Shown in pieces: positions 20,851 through 30,670 of a stretch of DNA of 64,000 bases (position 1 is its first letter; every line of letters starts with the position of its first letter). The DNA is from Nitzschia sp. DOCU1 (taxonomy: Eukaryota > Bacillariophyta > Bacillariophyceae > Bacillariales > Bacillariaceae): positions 1,736,001 through 1,800,000 of the forward strand of contig OX595998.1 in NCBI GenBank assembly GCA_951394045.1, given 5' to 3'. Position numbers and translations under genes: made by a program. The notes under the pieces were generated by a model. It worked only from the letters and a program-made list of their open reading frames with translations. It searched no databases and was not told where the DNA came from.

Positions 20851-23800
20851 CTATTGACAGCACGCTGATTCAATCGCTGACGGATTCGCCTTTTGAACAT
20901 TTATGCAATTATTGGGAACCGGGGAAATCATCATCTTAGGCAAGCAGCAGCCACAATTATCCATGGACCCTGTGTCTCCTGACTGGAAGGTGTTCGTTCC
21001 ACTTAGGCAGACCATGTATGTCCAGGGGTTGGTATTAGTCGTAACAATATAGTCGGATGGGCAGGTCGTCGGCTGCGGGGTAGGTTTAGGCGTCGTCGGC
21101 TGTGGGGTAGGTTTAGGCGTCGTCGGCTGCGGGGTTGGCGTGGGCTGTGGGGTAGGTTTAGGCGTCGGCTGCGGAGTAGGCTTCACCGAAGGCATGTCGG
21201 ATGGGAAAGGTGTTGGCGGCGGCACCGGGTGCTGCGTAGGAGAATCGGACGGCTTTGGAGATGGCGCATCCGACGGCTGCGACGTCGACGGGCTTTCTGT
21301 CGGCGTCTTTGAGGACCATGGGCTAACCGTTGGGCCTTTGGAGGGCTCAAAAAGAGCTGTTGGATCCATCGACGGCGAATCAGTCGGCTGCGACGTCGAT
21401 GGGCTTTCTGTCGGCGTCTTTGAGGGCACGGGAGTAGTCGGATCAGGCGACGGAGCGTCCGATGGGCTAATCGTTGGGCCATTCGAGGGCTCAAATAGAG
21501 CCGTTGGACCCATCGACGGCGAATCAGTCGGCTGCGACGTCGACGGGCTTTCTGTCGGCGTCTTTGAGGGCCCGGGAGTAGTCGGATCAGGCGACGGAGC
21601 ATCCGACGGCTGCGACGTCGATGGGCTTTCTGTCGGCGTCTTTGAGGGCCCGGGAGTAGTCGGATCGGCGGTGGTAGGTCCAAGGGTCGGGCCTGGTTGC
21701 GGAGTAGCAGTGGTAGGTCCAAGGGTCGGGCCTGGTTGCGGAGCAGCGGTGGTGGGTCCAAGGGTCGGGCCTGGTTGCGGAGTAGCGGTGGTAGGTCCAA
21801 GGGTCGGGCCTTGTTGCGGAGCAGCGGTGGTAGGTCCAAGGGTCGGGCCTGGTTGACCTCCAAGAACGGGTTGTGGCGTTGGCCGGGATGTTGGACCTGC
21901 CGTACTAGGTGCTTCGGTGGGAGATCCTGTTGGATCTGTTGGGGCTGGCTGAGGACCAGTGGTGGCCCCTAGGGCAGGGCCTGGTTGACCTCCCAGAACG
22001 GGCTGTTGCGTTGGTCGCATCGTTGGATCTGCCGTAATCGGTGCTTCGGTGGGAGATCCTGTTGAACCTGCCCCCTGCTCATTCGGCGAGCGAGAAGGAC
22101 TTTGCGTCGGCCGAGTAGTAGGAGACAGCACTTCCGTCGGAGTAGCTGATTCCGAAGGCCCCGGGCTCGGCTCACTAGTCGGCAAGGTGGATTCAAGCTC
22201 CCTTAGATACACAGCGGGGTAGATAGAACCATCAGGGAATACCCAGTTTCCATTTGAATCTTGGTAGGCCTCTTCCGTCGGGAAGCCGAACATAACAAAG
22301 TTCGGAAGCCGAGTTTCTAAGTTGTCGCTCAATGTCGTCAAGAAATTGCGTGTCATTTGAATGTCCTGCAACCGATCGGCCAGTCGCCGTTGTCCCGTCA
22401 CGCTGTTGTGCTCTTCAACACTCTCAAGTAAACGCGTATCTTGTGGAAATAGACCAAACATGGGTTCGGTCGGGCACTCGGGAAAGCAGGCGATTTCGGC
22501 GGACCACCACGTGTCATAGTAGATAGCTGATCCATATTCCATTGGTTGGCCAAACTCCATATTGGCTTTGGACGCCGTTCGCTTATACCTCTCGTCGCAG
22601 CCTGCTGCAGCATTGTATGCCTCAATGAACATACTATTCATTGTTAATGGATTTGGCAGTTGGTCATTATTGAATATGATGCGATTATAACCGGTTTTGA
22701 TGTCCGGGTTCGCAACACAGCTCACCAGAGAATTGGCGGTCTGAACCGAGGCCATTCCATCAGCAAAGAGCTTGCCTCCGTAGGCGGTGACACCGGCTAC
22801 TCCAATCACCGCCGAAGCTACCGCGGCTATAGTTGTAGCCGTGACGGCGGTTCCAGCGGCAGCTCCCACAGCTACAGCGGCTGATGTAGCAAAGGCTCCA
22901 GTGGCAACCGCTGCCGAGCTGGCAACATTGCTACCCGCACTGATTGCCATTCCTTGTAGAACTTGTGTCCTGAAACCAAGCAAAAGGCACGTGTTAGTTG
23001 ACTTGGGACATCATCGAGCGACTTCATAATAGCACAATGTACTTACTGTGCTGCACTTAATCCTCCATCCCCAGGCAGTACCCCCGCTGCAAAGAAGGAT
23101 TGCGATTGGGACGCATTTGCTGAAGACGCAGTCAATGCCGATTGATTGGCTTGAAACGCGGTAACCGTCGACGATGGATCCCCCGTGAATGCCGACGATG
23201 CCACATCATGGGCACCATGAGTCGCCGTCTCCCCCGTAGTGTGTTGCGCCGCCGCGGCAACATCGTCTTCTTCGCCTCCCCCCTGGCTCAATTTGGCAAA
23301 GATTTTCTGCATGCCCCAGCCGGCTAATGCCATGAATCCCATGCCCCCAGCGGCCCACAACATGCTACGTTTGATCTTGCCCTCTTCTTCGGCTTCAGGA
23401 TCTTTCTCTTCTTGAGGTTCATCGTCCATGTCATCGTCGATTCCTAAATCGATGGATCCCTCTGATTCTTCGTCCAAGTTTTGATACGAAAGTGGTTTGC
23501 CTTGGTAAAAGATATCGTCTGTCTGCAGGCTTCCACCATCGTCTGACATGTCTAACATTGAAGATATTCCTCCTCCCACAAACAAGCTTCCTGCAGCTGC
23601 GCCAAACGGGGTAGCAATCGTTTCGGCAAAGCGAATGGTTTTCGCTCGGGGGGCAGGTTCCATATCATTCAGGTAACCCGTAGCTAGATCATTCTGGTCA
23701 AACGAGTCTTCCTGCATTCGGACATTGCCATCGCCACCTGCTGAGCCATCATCACTCATTTGCAAAACAAACGAGTTGAGGGACCCTTCGTTTGTGTTGT

Positions 23801-24104
23801 TGTTGTTGTAGTCCCGCAAGGGCATGTCTTCATCTACCATCGACAGCAGGGTAGCAGGACTAGCAAACATGTCTCCATCTTCATCAGTAAACCAGTCACT
23901 TTGTTGCGTTGGACGGGAAGGGACAGCCGACAGGTTATGGGCGGAACCCCCCAACGGAAGTTCCAAGGAATCATCCGCTCCTTCGAGTTCATCCATGTGG
24001 GCACTCATCCAAGCGGTGAAACTGGCTTCTCCAAATGCATTAATGTCTTGATCAGAAGGCCCACCCTCTGGAGCAGCACCCCGTTTGCTGTTCTTCTTGG
24101 ACAT
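20851..24104 (-). CDS. P/T-rich two-segment membrane surface protein, paralogue 1
   Basis: Exons 24104-23047 and 22969-20851 give 1058 residues. The 77-bp intron (GTAAGT...CAG) rejoins GGLSAAQTQVLQGM, matching the unsplit paralogue at 32248-35577. The N-terminal part is acidic and carries RFAETIATPFG. It is followed by a hydrophobic segment (SMLWAAGGMGFMALAGWG, about 243-262) and a long Ala/Gly/Val-rich hydrophobic stretch (about 360-410). Next comes a short folded region with ACFPECPTEPMFG. Then come about 400 residues of tandem P/T/S repeats (PTESPSTSQPSD, GPTLGPTTA). The C-terminal Cys module is C-x17-C-x17-CGCC-x12-C-x14-CC-Q-stop. The repeats suit heavy O-glycosylation. Function is unknown; a cell-wall or surface adhesive role is inferred from composition, which recalls diatom pleuralin-like proteins. 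Confidence 0.72.
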
Positions 24105-24976
24105 GATGATGTCGTTATTCTTTCACTTTTGTGTTGCTCTGGCAAACTTCGGTACTCCAAGCGATGCGATTGCTGTGTCTATTCACCTCTTGGAACTACA
24201 AAAATCAACGACTGCTCCAACTCAACCAACGAAACTGTTGTCGATGCAAAGACTTGTTTGTCGTCTCTTAGTGATAGTATAATGGTATGGGAAGCGTTTT
24301 AATAGATCGATGCTCTGGCAAAGGGTCCAGACTCCCCCCAGCTACAGGAGCCTTTGGCGACGTTGATGATGATGGTGGCGAGACAGCAGCCAAAAGCAGC
24401 GAGTGTAGGCGTCGTAGAGAGAACGAACTCTTCCAGGCTCGCCATTCGCGACTGCGGTTTGCTACCAGCTTGAACTCGGACTTTTCTATTTAGAGAAGGG
24501 TTACGAACAATTAGAAGGCATACCACAACAAAACGCCCAATCTCCCAATCAAATAGGCACTGCGGCTAAGCAATTTCCAATGTGTCCTTCTCTGGGAGGC
24601 AACATTTATTGCTGACATCAGCCAAAAGTCATTACGATTACGTGCCACATTTAATGAACAAGATTCAATCCAACAAGCACACGAAAACTCGCGACAAAGT
24701 TTTCAGATGCATATCCATGATACGTACCTATTTGGTTTCGTATGAAGTGACCACGTCATTCTCCATTCCGACGTTGAAAATCGACCTGCACGAATGAGAC
24801 GAAGACGACCGAAAGATCTTTCCCCACCACACCACCATGACGAGACGCCGACACGTTTCTTGCTTGCTGACTCTATCGGACTCAAAGTGGCACAAGGACG
24901 CCCGTCCGAGGATCTCAATTCCCGTCTTTGTCTAGCTCACAATACAAGACTACTTCGTCTTTTCAGACTTTCCACA
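24105..24976. other. Divergent intergenic region
   Basis: 872 bp between the P/T-rich gene and MsrA. The frame of MsrA is open back to 24794 with an upstream ATG. The targeting signal lies after 24977, so the upstream part is taken as 5' UTR. Confidence 0.4.
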
Positions 24977-26069
24977 ATGGCTACTAAATCCAGCGAGAGG
25001 TCAACCACGTCTCGATTCCATCACCTTTCTCTTGCTGTCCTGGTCATGCTTGGAGTTCTCGCTTCGACTGGCCGTGCCTTTACTGTTCCGACTGTTCGAG
25101 CTACTGCTTCTTCTGCTTCTTCTTCTACAACTTCGAAACGAATGATTGCTTCCATTTTGGATTTGTTGGGTGGTCCCGACAAGAGTCAATTGATTTCTCC
25201 CGAAAAGGCTTTGCCGGGTCGATCGACTAAAATGCCAGGAATTCAAGGATTGCGCCATTACGTCTTGGGCAACAAGATTGATGAAGTGCCCGAAGGACAC
25301 AAGGTGGCCGTCTTTGCCAATGGGGTACGTATATTCTGAGTTGTAGGGATTCTCCAGAGCTAGCAATAGACGAGGTCTCACAAAAATTTTCCTTCGTTCA
25401 TTGTTACAGTGCTTTTGGGGCTCGGAAAAAGGCATTTGGCGACTTCCCAAGGGCATTTACTCGACGGCAGTCGGATATTGTGCTGGATTCACCCCCAACC
25501 CTAGCTACGAAGAAGCCTGCAGTGGCTTGACGGGACATACCGAAGGCGTACGAGTCGTTTACGATCCCAAACAAGTTAGCTTTGTTGATATCATGCGATG
25601 GTTTTGGGAAGCTCATGATCCTACCTCGGGTATGGGACAGGGAAATGACCGTGGAACGCAATATCGTTCTGGATTTTATTGGTTTGATGATGAACAAAAG
25701 GAATTGATTCTTGCGGCCAAGGATGCCTACGAAAAGCGCCTGGAAGAGGCGACGGGCAGGCCTCGACCCATTACGACCGAAATCAAGGCTGCCTCGGATT
25801 ACGACAAGTACGGTGGACTTTGGTACTTTGCCGAACCGTATCATCAACAATACTTGAGCAAACCGGGATCGCGCCCGTATTGCTCGGCTCAACCCCAAGG
25901 CGTGGCATTGCCTCCGTATGATGAATGGTGCCCCTTCCCCGAAGGATCGGAACTACGAGAAAAGCATCGACCTACACTACCCGACTCGTTTTGGAAAAAG
26001 TATGCCCCAAAACGAGGATGTTCGGTGGTTCAAGAGCCCAACGAACCCATTGCCGAAAACTCCTATTAA
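24977..26069 (+). CDS. MSRA: Peptide methionine sulfoxide reductase A, plastid-targeted
   Basis: Reduces methionine-S-sulfoxide in proteins. Exons 24977-25324 and 25410-26069 give 335 residues. The 85-bp intron (GTACGT...ACAG) falls exactly between Gly and the catalytic Cys of the GCFWG motif, so the active site exists only after splicing. The N-terminus is a signal peptide (LAVLVMLGVLASTGRAF) ending in AFTVP, an ASAFAP-like plastid transit cue. Conserved blocks include STAVGYCAGFTPNPSYEEAC, GHTEGVRVVYDP, FWEAHDPT, GNDRGTQYRS and the tail region YHQQYL. A Cys near the end (RGCSVV) may be a resolving Cys. A degenerate copy of codons around EQKELILAAKDAYEKRLEEA lies downstream at about 27.8 kb. 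Confidence 0.93.
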
Positions 26070-26467
26070 TTTCTTAGTAGAGCACCGAGAACGGAGGATT
26101 AGTGCAAAACTGGGGTGTGGACAGAGCTATTTGGCACGGTGCCGGGCCGGATAAGAAATATGTAAAGGCAACAATGTTCTACAGAGACTTTTAAAAACTG
26201 CGTAGTAGCAAAGTTCGCCTTTTTGTATCAGACGCAGAAGTTTCGGCCTTTCCCGCACGGGCGCCAGTTAATTCCACTGGAGGAGAAGCTGGTGTGGAAT
26301 CAGCCGGTTGCGACGGAGCCACGATAGTTGGCGCGGGCTGTACTCCATTCAAAACCGATCTCTTCTCTTTCCTCAAGATAACGAACGAATGAGTCTCTTT
26401 CTTGTATTCCAATAGTTGTTGCAAGAACGATTCCCACACCGCCTATCTTTTCTTTGAACGACGGAAA
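26070..26467. other. Region between MsrA and the palindrome array
   Basis: A minus-strand frame at 26439-26191 reads WESFLQQLLEYKKETHSF and ends with Lys/Arg-rich text. It has no ATG and follows an in-frame TAG. It could be a remnant exon; the evidence is too weak for a gene. Confidence 0.3.
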
Positions 26468-26790
26468 CTGTTAGGTGCTGCTCTTGTTGCTGATTTGAGG
26501 AGTAGACTATATCATATAGCTTACTCCTCAAATCAACAAAAAGAGCAGCACAATCGCAAGTTCTCCACTGGGAGAATCTGTTAGGTGCTGCTCTTGTTGT
26601 TGGTTTGAGGAGTAGGCTATATCATATAGCTTAATCCTCAAATCAACAAGAAGAGCAGCACCATCGCAAGTTCTCCACTGGGAGAAACTGTTAGGTGCTG
26701 CTCTTGTTGTTGGTTTGAGGAGTAGGCTATATCATATAGCTTACTCCTCAAATCAACAAGAAGAGCAGCACCATCGCAAGTTCTCCCACC
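26468..26790. repeat. Tandem array of 110-bp units, each a long palindrome
   Basis: Three units start at 26468, 26578 and 26688, an exact 110-bp period, with the third slightly truncated. Each contains an imperfect inverted repeat of about 79 bp (26474-26552, 26584-26662, 26694-26772) centred on gctatatcatatagc with essentially no loop. The arms begin ggtgctgctcttgttg and end with its near complement. The spacer reads atcgcaagttctccactggg. A partial arm recurs at 28181-28226. Transcripts would fold into long hairpins. Confidence 0.85.
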
Positions 26791-26840
26791 GCCCTTTCCC
26801 GCAAGAAGAGCAGCACTCACTCGTTCGTTCAATCCCACCG

Positions 26841-27142
26841 CCCTTCTTTCCTGCAATGATGCCGATGGCTGGCAGTGGTGCTGCTGTTACCAGTTTCTCC
26901 GCTGGTGGCAAAGGGAGCGGTACCAGTATCAGTGCGAACAGGAGCAGCAATGGGATCCAAATACGTACCGCACAACGCATGCTGCTGGAAAGTCCGTGGG
27001 ACTTGCTTGATGATGATGACTGCATCTTTGAATCCAAGAGAGTATAGAGACGATAGAGAGGTTAGCTATTCAAAGACTATCTTTTGCCTTTTGCAAGGCG
27101 TTATTGCTTTGACGAAAGATTGTTGTTTCCTGAAAAAAAGAC
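26841..27142. repeat. Segmental duplication, copy 1
   Basis: About 302 bp nearly identical to 28230-28533. The first 200 bp differ by only a few substitutions and one 3-bp indel. Both strands keep an open frame across the repeat. The plus frame begins MMPMAG and ends FESKRV. The minus frame begins MDSKMQ and has a hydrophobic core (IWIPLLLLFALILVPL). The substitutions I could read change the protein in both frames, so neither strand shows constraint. Whether either frame is expressed is unknown. Confidence 0.8.
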
Positions 27143-27613
27143 GTTCGCAAAAGGCTGATCATGAGGATGGCCGGCGGAGCGCCCCCAATCCTCGTCAATT
27201 CATGGTCATTTCTCCTTTGGCGGTAGTCCATCATGGCCATTCTTCTTGATGCCAAGAAGTCGCCCTCGTGGTTTTCTTTGTTGGTCATGGGCGGATGTAT
27301 TGTTGTTTTTGTTGAAACAATGATGATACTGATCGGCAACATATCTTCTATGATACTACTACTGCCGGTAGGACCACAGAATTTGGGGACAAATTTCTCC
27401 GACGGAAATAGAAATGGCCTAAATAGTTAGAAAGACCGGCCTGTTTGATTCCCTGCTCGAGGCGAAATGAGCTAATTAATTTAAAGAAATCATTTGTGTT
27501 CCTTGCGACACCATAATCAATTATCTATTGATAGTTCAATGACCTCCCTGTTACTTAACACACATGGTATCAGAATTAGGGACCATACCAGAAACAACTA
27601 ATGGACGCCTTTA
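27143..27613. other. Spacer with a retroelement PBS-like site
   Basis: No gene is supported. At 27565-27576 the plus strand reads tggtatcagaat, preceded by acaca. This resembles the primer-binding site complementary to initiator tRNA-Met that follows the 5' LTR of Copia elements. No paired LTR was found by eye. Confidence 0.3.
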
Positions 27614-27712
27614 CATAAACTGTTTCGCTTGAAGCGGAGGCCACGTTTTCCGAAAATGCGCCCCACTACGATTTTTGCGTACAACACGAGTTATCAAGCG
27701 AAACAGTTTATG
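27614..27712. mobile_element. 99-bp MITE-like element with perfect 19-bp terminal inverted repeats
   Basis: The left end at 27614-27632 reads cataaactgtttcgcttga. The right end at 27694-27712 is its exact reverse complement. The 61-bp interior has no coding capacity. No clear target-site duplication flanks it. The size and perfect termini fit a miniature inverted-repeat element or a short foldback sequence. Confidence 0.65.
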
Positions 27713-27820
27713 GATAGCGTGAGAACTCGTGATGAGAACCGCGGTTCGCACTACTAGTAGTGGTTTAAAACTACGATAATAGTGTTCTCATATTTTTTAT
27801 TACGAAATGGCGGATGTTTT

Positions 27821-27927
27821 AACAAAAGGAATGATTTCTTGCGGCCAATGATGCTTACGAAAAAGCGACTTGAAGAGGCGACGGGCAGGCCTGGACCCAT
27901 CACGACCGAAATCAAGGCTGCCTCGGT
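27821..27927 (+). pseudogene. Truncated MsrA exon-2 fragment
   Basis: From aacaaaagga through atcaaggctgcctcgg this matches MsrA exon 2 at about 25693-25797, with roughly ten substitutions and small indels that break the frame. It corresponds to the helix after the second catalytic block (DAYEKRLEEATGRP). Similarity stops abruptly on the right, then resumes loosely with the MsrA 3' flank (aaggcaac...ttct...agagacttt). It is a non-functional duplicate. Confidence 0.85.
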
Positions 27928-28180
27928 GAAGAACCGAATCGGAAATAGAAAGGCAACGTTCTAGAGAGACTTTATTCCATTGAGTGCACAATGGCATGAA
28001 CTTCTATCCAAACTGGAGGCAGCTCCGTAGAGACAAGCCATTAATAGATAGCATGGTGGCAACGATGACCGTGAGGCACTTCTGATTGGTCATCCGAAGA
28101 CAGCGATGGCATGGCATGATGGCCAGCCGAGAACGCCCCTTTTCGGAATTAGATTTCTCCTTGGGATAACGAACGAGTGA

Positions 28181-28533
28181 GTGCTGCTCTTGTTGTTGGT
28201 TTGAGGAGTAGAGAGGAGTAGGCTATGAGCCCTTCTTTCCTGCAATGATGCCGATGGCTGGCGGCGGTGCTGCTGCTGTTACCAGTTTCTCCGCTGGTGG
28301 CAAAGTGAGCGGTACCAGTATCAGTACGAACAGGAGCAGCAATGGGATCCAAATACGTACCGCACAACGCATGCTGCTGGAAAGTCCGTGGGACTTGCTT
28401 GATGATGATGACTGCATCTTTGAATCCAAGAGAGTATAGAGACGATAGAGAGGTTAGCTATTCAAAGACTATCTTTTGACTTTTGCAAGACGTTGTTGCT
28501 TTGACGAAAGATTGTTGTTGCTGAAAAAAAGAC
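28181..28533. repeat. Partial palindrome arm plus segmental duplication, copy 2
   Basis: 28181-28226 is one arm of the 110-bp palindromic unit, with an internal duplication of gaggagtag. It is directly followed by 28230-28533, the second copy of the 302-bp block at 26841-27142. The same order of modules in both places shows that palindrome and block were duplicated together. The stretch 27928-28180 between the MsrA fragment and this repeat holds nothing else. Confidence 0.8.
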
Positions 28534-28610
28534 AGATTCGCGAGAAGCGCAAACGTATCTTTGGCCATCAGACGCTGCGGCGCGGAGAAAGCGCGGGATG
28601 CGATTGGATT

Positions 28611-29924
28611 CTAGTCGTCTTCGTCGTCTGCTTTGCTCTCGGACAACGCAAGCCCCGGATCGACTAGATTTTGATCCTCGTCGTTGATGTCCGTAGCATT
28701 CCTTTCTCGGCCTCGCATTCGTCTAGATATAAACATGAACACAAACACCAACCCGGCGACAGCAGCAACCATTGAGACCGCCAACTCGTACTCCATGTCG
28801 AGTTGCCGAGTTGCAAAATTCGGTTGCGAAGATGTAAGCAAAAGACTTTGTGACGAGTCCCCGACCCCCAAAGTTTGATTTGTCGTCAAAGTCGGAGGAA
28901 TGGCACTGCTGGTCGCAGTACTATTCCAAGACACCACATCAGTCGGCATTGCTGTTGCATTCGGATTTTCATCGTCTCGTACTCGACATAGTAGATCAAT
29001 TCCCGTAGCATTCCGAATTGCATCCACGTCCTGCATGAAAAGCTCCAGGCCGAACTCATATAGTTCTTGATCCACCATTGTCATTTCCCCTTCAATCAAC
29101 GCCCTGGTCGTGTTAGAAATCATTTGGATTGAATGCGGCGGCACATTATGCGAACGGTGCGTCAGCTTGCCGTTGGAGGCCAGAACCACCCTCGGAGGAT
29201 TAGCGGTTCTATTGCAGACTCGACAAGCCCTCGTGACTATATGCCCCCCAAGTGCATGGTACTCAAATAAACACAAAGACTCGGCATAGTATTCCACAAT
29301 GCCCACGACTTCTATTTGAGAAGAGAGCGTGGATTTTGCTTGATCAATGGGCGGAATTCGATGCTCAGGGCCTTCCGCAAAATGAGGGGCTCCCAGTGAA
29401 CTATTCGCGGTCAGGTAGCGCGATTGCATGTTGAATGGATCGTAGCATTTAAACGAGTGATTCCCACCATAGATACCATGTTTGCTAATGTTGACAAAGT
29501 GCTCAATCCATTCATCAAATCCCCCCAAGGCAGTTGGGAGCTTGCCGCGTCCTGGAAAACCAGTCCCCTCGGTCGTCCATTGGCCCCAGTGGTCGTATTT
29601 GCATTCAAGAAACTGGGAAAGCACGTGACTCGTAGGTTGCCTGAGAAAGTTAATGATAGGATACATTTGGTCGCTGCGGGCCAACGATCGTTCAAGGTTT
29701 CCTTTCAACACGGTCCCATTCGGCATATAGAAGGTAGAGTCAGTCATGAACGATTCCCCCGCTGTCTTTGGAACATGAATATAAGTCCACCGCTTGGTTA
29801 CATTGGAGACATTGGGTGGCAATTGCAATCGTCCCTTCCAAAAGGTTGTGTCGACATGGGATAAGCGGCGAGGGCGTTGTCGTTCGTCTTGCCGCCCTGG
29901 CGCCATGACTACTCCTACGGCCAT
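28611..29924 (-). CDS. Sulfotransferase-like protein with C-terminal membrane segment, copy 1
   Basis: 437 residues. A P-loop-type PAPS-binding site is seen as IHVPKTAGESF near residue 50 (5'-phosphosulfate loop), and FLRQPTSHVLSQF near 93-105 corresponds to the 3'-phosphate block (R and S ligands). FDEWIEHFVN and a Cys pair (RACRVC) follow. About 380-402 is a membrane segment (AVSMVAAVAGLVFVFMFI) followed by basic residues. This predicts a lumenal enzyme held by a C-terminal anchor; no N-terminal signal is evident from this ATG, so an upstream exon is possible. Many N-glycosylation sequons fit the secretory pathway. Probable carbohydrate sulfation is inferred from the family. Copy 2 lies 0.75 kb away on the same strand. 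Confidence 0.75.
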   Translation of the reverse strand: MAVGVVMAPGRQDERQRPRRLSHVDTTFWKGRLQLPPNVSNVTKRWTYIHVPKTAGESFMTDSTFYMPNGTVLKGNLERSLARSDQMYPIINFLRQPTSHVLSQFLECKYDHWGQWTTEGTGFPGRGKLPTALGGFDEWIEHFVNISKHGIYGGNHSFKCYDPFNMQSRYLTANSSLGAPHFAEGPEHRIPPIDQAKSTLSSQIEVVGIVEYYAESLCLFEYHALGGHIVTRACRVCNRTANPPRVVLASNGKLTHRSHNVPPHSIQMISNTTRALIEGEMTMVDQELYEFGLELFMQDVDAIRNATGIDLLCRVRDDENPNATAMPTDVVSWNSTATSSAIPPTLTTNQTLGVGDSSQSLLLTSSQPNFATRQLDMEYELAVSMVAAVAGLVFVFMFISRRMRGRERNATDINDEDQNLVDPGLALSESKADDEDD

Positions 29925-30670
29925 TACTGTTGTTTTAGCCCGAAGGATTCAGATTGCGGATGTCGTTCCACTAACCATACAAAATGAAAGAAGCAGTCTC
30001 ACCATGGATATCACATGAAATCATCCCGTCATGGATTCGATTCGTTTCGGGCAGGTTGTGCTCGCCTTGCATTTTGTCGAAGACATGCCAATGCTTGGCT
30101 TCGCCGGCTTCGTTTTTGCGCGCGAAAACTTTTCGCGCCCCGGCCAGCACGTGGTTTCCCGCGAGCTCTCGGCTCGCTCGCTCTCTCGGGTCGCTCGAGT
30201 CGAACGACTTAAATAATCGTAAATGTGTGCCTTGGAGTCACACGAGTCGAACTGGTTTTACAACGAACATACCACACGCCCAGAGGGTGAGGCGACAATA
30301 AAAGGAGCCAACTATTGCGGAACTCGCCTTTTTGTGCCTTTTGGCCAAGACAATGACAACAACCACTACAAGTCGTTTTCATCGTCGAGGTCACACAGCA
30401 TCGACGACAGGGTGGCGTTCCCTCTAGAGTAGTAGTCACAGGCAGTCGCTTCAGCAGGAAGCATAGTAAGAGCTGCGCTCAATTCTGTACAGTAGATCGT
30501 TCGCGCTATAGGCTCTGGCAAGCGGAGCCTGGCCCACCCAATACTACTATCATAATAGGAGAAGGCTAAATGTTAATCAATGCTCCTACTGTCAAGAGAA
30601 AAGGTCTACTACAGCACAGGCGGAGGTTTAGCGCCAACTCTTCATCCTCATCGTGGGTTGTTGTTGCTCC
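29925..30670. other. Spacer between tandem sulfotransferase genes
   Basis: 746 bp. A CG-rich stretch with cgctcgctctctcgggtcgctcgag lies near 30160-30200. No open frame has recognisable content. Confidence 0.4.

Noticed and set aside
21140..21856. Long Gly/Val/Asp-rich plus-strand frame
   Set aside because: It is the antisense shadow of the P/T/S repeats of the minus-strand surface protein; the paralogue comparison supports the minus strand.
26191..26439. Minus-strand frame with WESFLQQLLEYKKETHSF, vaguely like helicase-associated repeats
   Set aside because: No ATG, an in-frame stop just upstream, and similarity too short to name.
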